NCBI RefSeq assembly: GCF_900107775.1
Contig: NZ_FNRF01000005.1
Location: forward strand, 173,852-237,851
Reading direction: 5' to 3'
DNA from: Xylanibacter ruminicola
GTDB lineage: Bacteria; Bacteroidota; Bacteroidia; Bacteroidales; Bacteroidaceae
Length of the DNA: 64,000 nucleotides
The notes below the pieces were generated by a model. That model saw only the letters and a program-made list of their open reading frames with translations. It did not search any database and was not told the DNA's origin. The position numbers were made by a program, and so were the translations under genes. Positions 58,529 through 64,000 of the stretch are shown here, one piece after another; within the stretch, counting starts at the first letter, position 1, and every line of letters starts with the position of its first letter.

Positions 58529-61396
58529 GTGAAAAGAAAATCGGTATTGATTGTGTTCGCTTTCGTTATCCTGTTGGTGATGGCGGAAGTGCCAATGAAG
58601 ATGGTTTCCAGAGTTCAGCAAGGCTCTGGTAACAATGATAGTATCCCGGCCGACAGTATCGTCGAGGATACCTTTAAAGCAGCCTTGGATACCATCAAGG
58701 CTACCGCCGATACCACTCAGATGGACTCTATCCAGCTTGCCATCTATCGCCATAACAAGGCCATCGATGATTCGTTGGCGCAGGATAGTATCAATAAGCG
58801 TCGTAAAAATGGTATCGATTCGCCAGTAGAGTATTCGGCTGAGGATTCGCTTACTTACGAAGCTGCTTCGGGTCTGGCCCATCTGTATGGCGACTCGAAG
58901 GTGAAGTATCAGAATATGGACCTGCAGAGCGACAAGATTTACATGAGTCTTGACAGTAGCTTGGTACATGCCACGGGTAGTTTCGATTCTACAGCCAACG
59001 AACTCAAAGGTACCCCCGTTTTCAAGATGGGTAATGATGAGTACCAGAGCGATACCATGGCCTTTAACTTCAAAACCAAGAAAGGTTTGATTTCTAGCGT
59101 ATATACGCAGCAGCAGGAAGGTTTCTTAACCAGTGAGTTGTCGAAGCGCGGTGCTGATGGCGAGATGTTCCTGCAGCACGGTCGTTACACCACTTGCGAC
59201 GATCCTCATCCCGATTTTTACCTTGCCATGTCGCGTGCCAAGGTGCGCCCAGGTAAGGATGTGGTGTTCGGTCCTACCTATCTGGTAGTTGCTGATGTTC
59301 CTCTGCCATTGGCCATCCCTTACGGATTCTTCCCCTTCACCAAGAGCTACTCAAGCGGACTCATCATGCCAACCTATGGTGATGAGACCGAGCGTGGTTT
59401 CTATCTGCGCGATGGTGGTTACTATTTTGCCATCAACGATAAGATGGACCTGAAGCTGATTGGCGAGATCTATACCAAAGGATCATGGGGCCTCTCGGCA
59501 GCCTCTAACTATCGCAAGCGTTACCGTTACAGCGGTTCGTTCCTGGCCAGCTATCAGAACACCATCAACGGCGAAAAGAATATGCCCGACTACTCTAAGC
59601 AAACCAGCTTTAAGGTAGTTTGGAGTCATCGTCAGGATGCCAAGGCCAACCCATACTCGCAGCTCTCGGCAAACGTAAACTTTGCCACCAGCAGCTACGA
59701 GCGCAATAACCTTACCTCGATGTACAATCCCCAGACGCTCACCCAGTCAACACGTACCTCGTCGGTATCGTGGAGCACCACATTCTCGAGCATTGGTATG
59801 ACATTGAGCTCAACCACCAACTTAAACCAGAATATGCGCGACAGTACTATCTCGCTTACGCTGCCCGACCTGAATATCTCTATCGCCCGTTTCTATCCCT
59901 TTAAGCGTAAAAAGAGAGTAGGCGATGAGCGCTGGTACGAGAAAATCTCGATGCAGTACACCGGTCAGATCAAGAACGAGATAACCACTAAAGAAGATAA
60001 ACTGCTGCACTCGTCGCTGTCGAAGGACTGGAAGAACGGCATGCAGCACTCTATACCTATCAGCGGTAACTTTACCCTGTTCGGCTATCTCAACCTCAAC
60101 CCCTCGTTCAACTTTACCGACCGTACCTATTTCAGCAAGGTACACAAGTCGTGGGATGCCGCTGCTCAGCGCGAGGTAGTAGATACCCTGAGCGGTTTCT
60201 ATAACGTTTACAACTGGAACTTCAGTGTTGGCGCCTCTACCAAGCTTTACGGTATGTGGGTGCCCAACCGTAAGATATTCGGCGATAAGATTAATGCTAT
60301 CCGCCACGTGATCACGCCAACCGTTAGCTTCAGCTACGCCCCCGACTTCAGTGCGTCGCGCTATGGCTATTACGATTACTATCAGAAAACCGATGCTGAT
60401 GGCAAGGTGACAATGGTTGAGTACTCGCCTTACCAGATTGGTCCTTACGGCGTGCCAGGCAAGGGTAAAACCGGTAGCCTCTCGATGGACCTCTCGCAGA
60501 ACCTCGAAATGAAGGTAAAGAGCGACGATGATTCTACCGGCTTTAAGAAGATTTCGCTCATCGACGAGTTCCGCATGTCGATGTCGTATAACTTTGCTGC
60601 CGATATCCGTCCTTGGAGCGATCTCTCAACCAGCTTGCGACTCAAGCTCTCTAAGAGCTACACCCTGAACCTCAACGCTGTGTTCGCATCGTATGTTTAC
60701 GAGGCCGACAGCGTTGGTGCCACACCTCGCGTGTCAGAGCACACCACCTATTGGGGTATGGGTAAGCTTGGCCGATTCCAGGGCATCTCGCAGAACCTCT
60801 CTTATACCCTCAGCAACGAGAAGATAGCTAACTTCTTTAAGCGTTTGCGTGGCGAGAAGGTTGATGATAAGAAAGGCAAGAAGAAAAATCAGAACGACGA
60901 TGACGAGTGGGACGAAAACCTCGAGTCGAACGTGGATAAGGATATGGAGAAAGCCAAGCATGGTGCCCAGCGTAAAGGTAGCGGTTCGAAGGCTGAGACC
61001 GACGAGGATGGCTATATGGCCTTCCAGATGCCTTGGAGTCTGAGTATCGGTTATGGTGTTACCATGCGTGAGGACCAGACCCTCTCAAAGTTCAACTACA
61101 ACACCATGCGCTATCCTTATAAGTTTACACAGAATCTCAATGTAAGTGGTAACCTGCGCATCAGCGACGGATGGAACATCTCGTTCTCATCTGGTTACGA
61201 TTTCGATAATAAGAAGATATCTATGACAACGGCCTCACTTAATCGCGACCTCCATTGCTTCAATATGTCGTGCTCGGTAGTGTTGGCACCCTACACTAGT
61301 TATAACTTCTCATTCCGCTGTAACGCGTCAACTCTTACCGATGCGCTTAAGTACGACAAGCGCTCAAGTTACTCAAACGCTGTGCAGTGGTACTAG
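58529..61396 (+). CDS. lptD: LPS-assembly protein LptD-like outer-membrane barrel
   Basis: A 955-residue protein. It has an N-terminal signal or anchor (KRKSVLIVFAFVILLVMAEV), an OstA/LptA-like beta-jellyroll region (about 110-230, GDSKVKYQNMDLQSDKIYMS) and a long C-terminal barrel with many alternating beta strands, ending RSSYSNAVQWY with a terminal aromatic. It inserts LPS into the outer leaflet. The start is GTG 58529, since only this start encodes the whole signal sequence and it lies 5 bases after the promoter box. A Lys/Asp-rich loop (about 775-830) is an insertion in the barrel. Confidence 0.87.
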   Translation: MKRKSVLIVFAFVILLVMAEVPMKMVSRVQQGSGNNDSIPADSIVEDTFKAALDTIKATADTTQMDSIQLAIYRHNKAIDDSLAQDSINKRRKNGIDSPVEYSAEDSLTYEAASGLAHLYGDSKVKYQNMDLQSDKIYMSLDSSLVHATGSFDSTANELKGTPVFKMGNDEYQSDTMAFNFKTKKGLISSVYTQQQEGFLTSELSKRGADGEMFLQHGRYTTCDDPHPDFYLAMSRAKVRPGKDVVFGPTYLVVADVPLPLAIPYGFFPFTKSYSSGLIMPTYGDETERGFYLRDGGYYFAINDKMDLKLIGEIYTKGSWGLSAASNYRKRYRYSGSFLASYQNTINGEKNMPDYSKQTSFKVVWSHRQDAKANPYSQLSANVNFATSSYERNNLTSMYNPQTLTQSTRTSSVSWSTTFSSIGMTLSSTTNLNQNMRDSTISLTLPDLNISIARFYPFKRKKRVGDERWYEKISMQYTGQIKNEITTKEDKLLHSSLSKDWKNGMQHSIPISGNFTLFGYLNLNPSFNFTDRTYFSKVHKSWDAAAQREVVDTLSGFYNVYNWNFSVGASTKLYGMWVPNRKIFGDKINAIRHVITPTVSFSYAPDFSASRYGYYDYYQKTDADGKVTMVEYSPYQIGPYGVPGKGKTGSLSMDLSQNLEMKVKSDDDSTGFKKISLIDEFRMSMSYNFAADIRPWSDLSTSLRLKLSKSYTLNLNAVFASYVYEADSVGATPRVSEHTTYWGMGKLGRFQGISQNLSYTLSNEKIANFFKRLRGEKVDDKKGKKKNQNDDDEWDENLESNVDKDMEKAKHGAQRKGSGSKAETDEDGYMAFQMPWSLSIGYGVTMREDQTLSKFNYNTMRYPYKFTQNLNVSGNLRISDGWNISFSSGYDFDNKKISMTTASLNRDLHCFNMSCSVVLAPYTSYNFSFRCNASTLTDALKYDKRSSYSNAVQWY

Positions 61397-61401
61397 TAAC
61401 A

Positions 61402-61427
61402 TTGAATGTTGAACATTGAACATTGAT
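61402..61427 (+). repeat. Short direct repeats of (G)AACATTGA
   Basis: ATTGAATGTTGAACATTGAA and a further ACATTGA copy give three near-identical 9-base units in the 39-base gap between lptD and the antiporter gene. A similar AT-rich unit (AAAGATTAAACATTAAAGAT) occurs at the end of the antiporter gene, about 63693-63712. No function is evident. Confidence 0.6.
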
Positions 61428-61435
61428 CTTTACTG

Positions 61436-63700
61436 ATGGCTGAATTACCCCCAATGATAGCCGACCTGGCACTCATCCTGATGGTGGCAGGTGTGGTTAC
61501 GCTCATATTTAAACGCTTAAAGCAGCCCCTTGTGCTGGGCTACATCGTGGCAGGTTTCCTGGTTAGTCCTAACATGACCTACACGCCATCGGCTGTTGAT
61601 ATGGCCAACGTACACCTGTGGGCCGATATCGGTGTGATGTTCCTATTGTTCTCGTTGGGATTGGATTTCTCGTTCAAGAAGATTCTTAAGATGGGTGCCT
61701 CGCCCGTCATATCCGCCATCACCATCATCTTCTGTATGATGATGCTCGGTATCGTGGTGGGCCATGTGTTCGGCTGGGGTAAGATGGACTGCATCTTCCT
61801 TGGAGGTATGCTCGCCATGTCGAGTACCACCATTATCTATAAGGCTTTCGACGATCTCGGATTGCGCCAGCAGCAGTTTGCGGGCATGGTGATGAGTGTG
61901 CTCATACTCGAGGATATTCTGGCTATTGTGATGATGGTGATGCTGAGTGCCATGGCCAGTGGTTCTGATATGGGCGGCGGACAGCTTTTGCAGTCGGTCA
62001 TGCGTATCGTTTTCTTCCTTATCCTATGGCTGGTGGTGGGTATCTTTGCCATCCCGCTGTACCTGCGCCGTGTGCGCCGACTCATTAATAACGAGGTGCT
62101 GCTGATAGTAGCCTTGGGCTTGTGTTGTGCCATGGCGGTGTTCTCTACCAAGGTAGGCTTCAGCTCAGCTTTCGGTGCATTTATCATGGGTAGCATCCTG
62201 GCTGAGACCATCGAGGCCGAGCGTATCGAGAAACTCGTCGAGCCTGTTAAGAACCTCTTCGGTGCCGTATTCTTCGTGTCGGTAGGTATGCTGGTCGATC
62301 CAAAGATTCTGGTCGAATATGCCATACCTATCCTCTGCCTGGTACTCACCATTATTGTAGGGCAGAGCGTGTTCGGCACCATCTCGTTTATGTTAGGTGG
62401 CCAGTCGCTCAAGTCGGCCATGCGTTGTGGCTTCTCGATGGCACAGATTGGTGAGTTCTCGTTCATCATCGCCTCGTTAGGTTTGTCGCTTGGCGTTATT
62501 GGCGATTTCCTTTATCCCGTGGTGGTAGCCGTATCAGTCATCACTACCTTCTTGACTCCTTACATGATTCGTCTGGCCACGCCAGCCTATAATAACCTTG
62601 AGAAGCGTCTGCCTGGTAAGCTTATCAAGTCGCTTAACCAGTTGGCCATGGGCAATACGCATAGTCAGGAGGAGAGCAAGTGGAAACGCCTGCTCACGCA
62701 GATGGCCATCAACACCATCGTTTACTCCATCCTTTCGTCGGCATCCATTGCCATGATGTTTGCCTTTGTGCTGCCCGTCACCCGCAAGATGCTGCCCGGT
62801 TGGGAGCTCCATTGGTATGCCAACGCCATTACCGGTGTGCTCACGGTGGCACTCATCGCACCTTTCCTGCGTGCCATGGTGATGAAGAAGAATCACAGCG
62901 AGGAGTGGAAAGCCCTGTGGGCCGAGAGCAATCGCAACCGTTTGCCATTGTTGTTCACCATCCTCGTGCGTTTCCTCATTGCCGTCAGCTTTATCTTCTA
63001 CATCTGCAATTTCCTGAGCCGATTCACCAATGCCTTGATGATTACCATCGGTTTTGTAGTCATCGTGCTCATCATCCTCTCACGTCGTACCAAGCATCGT
63101 AGCATCACACTCGAGCGCCTGTTTATCCAGAACCTGCGTTCGCGCGATATCGAGGCCCAGGTGCATGGCAAGAAACGTCCGCTCTACGAGGGCAAGTTGC
63201 TCGATCGCGATATTCATATTGCCGATTTCACGGTGCCGTTCAACTCCACTTGGATGGGACTGTCGTTGGCACAGCTCAAGTTGGGTACCAAGTATGGTGT
63301 GCATGTTAGTAGTATTCTGCGTGGTGGCCGTCGTATAAACATCCCCGATGGTTATAACATCCTGTTCCCAGGCGATGTACTTCAGGTCATCGGTAGCGAC
63401 CAGCAGTTCACTGCTTTCCGCGATGCCATCGAGAACGAGGTGCTGGGTGCCGATGTAGATGTGGAGATGCGCGAGATGAAGCTGCGCCAACTCATTATCG
63501 GTACCGATAGTCCGTTTGTGGGTCAGACCCTCATCGAGAGTCGTATCCGTGATCGTTTCAGTTGTATGGTGGTAGGATTAGAAGAGGGAAAGGAAAGCCT
63601 CTCCCCCTATAGTCCTAATCGTAAGTTCCGTGCAGGTGATATCATCTGGGTGGTAGGCGAGCAAGACTCGCTCGACGCCCTGTTTAATATTAAAGATTAA
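61436..63700 (+). CDS. CPA2-type cation:proton antiporter with two TrkA-C domains
   Basis: A 754-residue protein. About 13 membrane helices in residues 1-395 form a Na/H-exchanger (KefB/C-like) domain: QPLVLGYIVAGFLVSP, FSLGLDFSFKKI, and FVSVGMLVDPKIL. Another three or so helices (about 425-560) follow. Two C-terminal TrkA-C (RCK_C) domains sit at about 595-755 (VLQVIGSDQQFTAFRDAIE and IIWVVGEQDSLDALF). No TrkA-N NAD-binding domain is present, unlike KefB. It is likely a K+ or Na+/H+ antiporter gated by a small ligand. Confidence 0.9.
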   Translation: MAELPPMIADLALILMVAGVVTLIFKRLKQPLVLGYIVAGFLVSPNMTYTPSAVDMANVHLWADIGVMFLLFSLGLDFSFKKILKMGASPVISAITIIFCMMMLGIVVGHVFGWGKMDCIFLGGMLAMSSTTIIYKAFDDLGLRQQQFAGMVMSVLILEDILAIVMMVMLSAMASGSDMGGGQLLQSVMRIVFFLILWLVVGIFAIPLYLRRVRRLINNEVLLIVALGLCCAMAVFSTKVGFSSAFGAFIMGSILAETIEAERIEKLVEPVKNLFGAVFFVSVGMLVDPKILVEYAIPILCLVLTIIVGQSVFGTISFMLGGQSLKSAMRCGFSMAQIGEFSFIIASLGLSLGVIGDFLYPVVVAVSVITTFLTPYMIRLATPAYNNLEKRLPGKLIKSLNQLAMGNTHSQEESKWKRLLTQMAINTIVYSILSSASIAMMFAFVLPVTRKMLPGWELHWYANAITGVLTVALIAPFLRAMVMKKNHSEEWKALWAESNRNRLPLLFTILVRFLIAVSFIFYICNFLSRFTNALMITIGFVVIVLIILSRRTKHRSITLERLFIQNLRSRDIEAQVHGKKRPLYEGKLLDRDIHIADFTVPFNSTWMGLSLAQLKLGTKYGVHVSSILRGGRRINIPDGYNILFPGDVLQVIGSDQQFTAFRDAIENEVLGADVDVEMREMKLRQLIIGTDSPFVGQTLIESRIRDRFSCMVVGLEEGKESLSPYSPNRKFRAGDIIWVVGEQDSLDALFNIKD

Positions 63701-63703
63701 ACA

Positions 63704-64000
63704 TTAAAGATTAAAGCCAGCGGTAAGCTCGCATATCTTGATGATCACTTCTTTTGCTTTGTTCATTGATTGGATGCTTACAAACTCGTAAGGTCCATGA
63801 AAGTTCACGCCGCCTGCAAAAATGTTGGGGCAGGGCAGACCTTTAAAACTCAGCTGTGCACCATCCGTACCACCACGGATAGGCTTTACTTTCGGAGCCA
63901 CACCGCAGTCCTGCATGGCGCGCAGCACCAAGTCTATCACGTGCATCTGCGGGTCAATCTTCTCCTTCATATTGTAGTACTGGTCCTTTGTTTCAAGTGT
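63704..64000 (-). CDS. pepT: Peptidase T, C-terminal part (runs off the window)
   Basis: The last ~98 codons of a minus-strand gene. The frame stays open through 64000, so the ATG at 63970 is internal. [20 protein letters not shown] and [20 protein letters not shown] match the C-terminus of the M20 aminotripeptidase PepT, including the His of NFHGP as a late zinc ligand. It cleaves N-terminal residues from tripeptides in the cytoplasm. It is convergent with the antiporter gene, 3 bases apart. Confidence 0.93.
   Translation of the reverse strand, partial: TLETKDQYYNMKEKIDPQMHVIDLVLRAMQDCGVAPKVKPIRGGTDGAQLSFKGLPCPNIFAGGVNFHGPYEFVSIQSMNKAKEVIIKICELTAGFNL

Overview
ORGANISM. The window looks like the chromosome of a Bacteroidota member of the order Bacteroidales, most likely a Prevotella-type gut or rumen species. 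Most genes that head a transcription unit have a TAnnTTTG element 4 to 90 bases before the start, the -7 box read by the Bacteroidota primary sigma factor, and there are almost no Shine-Dalgarno sequences. Many families are typical of this phylum (DUF4199, DUF6452, DUF6048, DUF4924, DUF5606, ZapA-rny, the 33-residue 'smalltalk' protein beside an HU-like protein, a long NusB). No plasmid, complete prophage, insertion sequence, transposase or CRISPR array was seen.

LAYOUT. 1-390: end of an rRNA operon (23S 3' end, 5S, terminator). 412-2320: a secreted esterase, a 26-residue membrane microprotein, an AlbA_2 protein, and a small RNA unit in which SRP RNA abuts tRNA-Thr. 2447-6848: DUF4199, a membrane glycosyltransferase, DUF6452 and DUF6048 envelope proteins, ApbE and a Crp/Fnr regulator, tightly packed. 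6981-11745: Dcp peptidase, dCMP deaminase, CtpA-type protease, 5-FTHF cyclo-ligase. 11738-13121: DciA-like protein and RecF. 13263-16923: TPR membrane protein, RibH, a degenerate histidine kinase and a hemerythrin-LuxR regulator. 17075-23795: a Rid/chorismatase-like enzyme, an AsmA-like protein, an OmpA-family protein, a secreted-protein gene broken by one in-frame TGA, and a lysozyme-like protein.

23768-26860 is the most accessory-looking stretch: a DUF234 ATPase, smalltalk, HU, and about 620 noncoding bases holding a perfect 52-base A/T palindrome and three copies of a GC-rich repeat. 26858-30296: a tandem pair of secreted histidine phosphatases, one catalytically dead by sequence, then a HAD phosphatase. 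30300-33189: rny, zapA, a coiled-coil protein and an unknown protein. 33354-45138: rfbA, a fused sugar kinase/nucleotidyltransferase, an ECF sigma factor, rpe, a 44-residue small protein, fmt, a ClC transporter, the threonylcarbamoyl-AMP synthase, prfC, rfbD, DUF4924 and a LysE exporter. 45311-51419: ROK kinase, an AmgK-like kinase fused to a RapZ C-terminal domain, DUF5606, coaE, YbbR, yajC, nusB. 51670-55517: L25, pth, an S4 protein, a Na/Ca exchanger, then a preQ1 riboswitch with a queuosine-precursor transporter and queF. 55518-56137: a roughly 420-base nested inverted repeat. 56138-64000: an OadA/PycB-like carboxyltransferase, an HD protein, LptD, a CPA2 antiporter and the end of pepT.

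HOW IT FITS TOGETHER. Most of the window is housekeeping: translation (L25, pth, fmt, prfC, tsaC, queF), replication and repair (recF, DciA-like), cofactors (ribH, coaE, ApbE), envelope (LptD, YajC, YbbR, rfbA/rfbD) and central metabolism. The novelty lies in fused or degenerate enzymes, very small proteins with their own promoters, and structured intergenic DNA: four CACGGATTA-type inverted repeats between 33.2 and 48.2 kb, the 52-base palindrome at 26.5 kb and the long hairpin at 55.6-56.0 kb.
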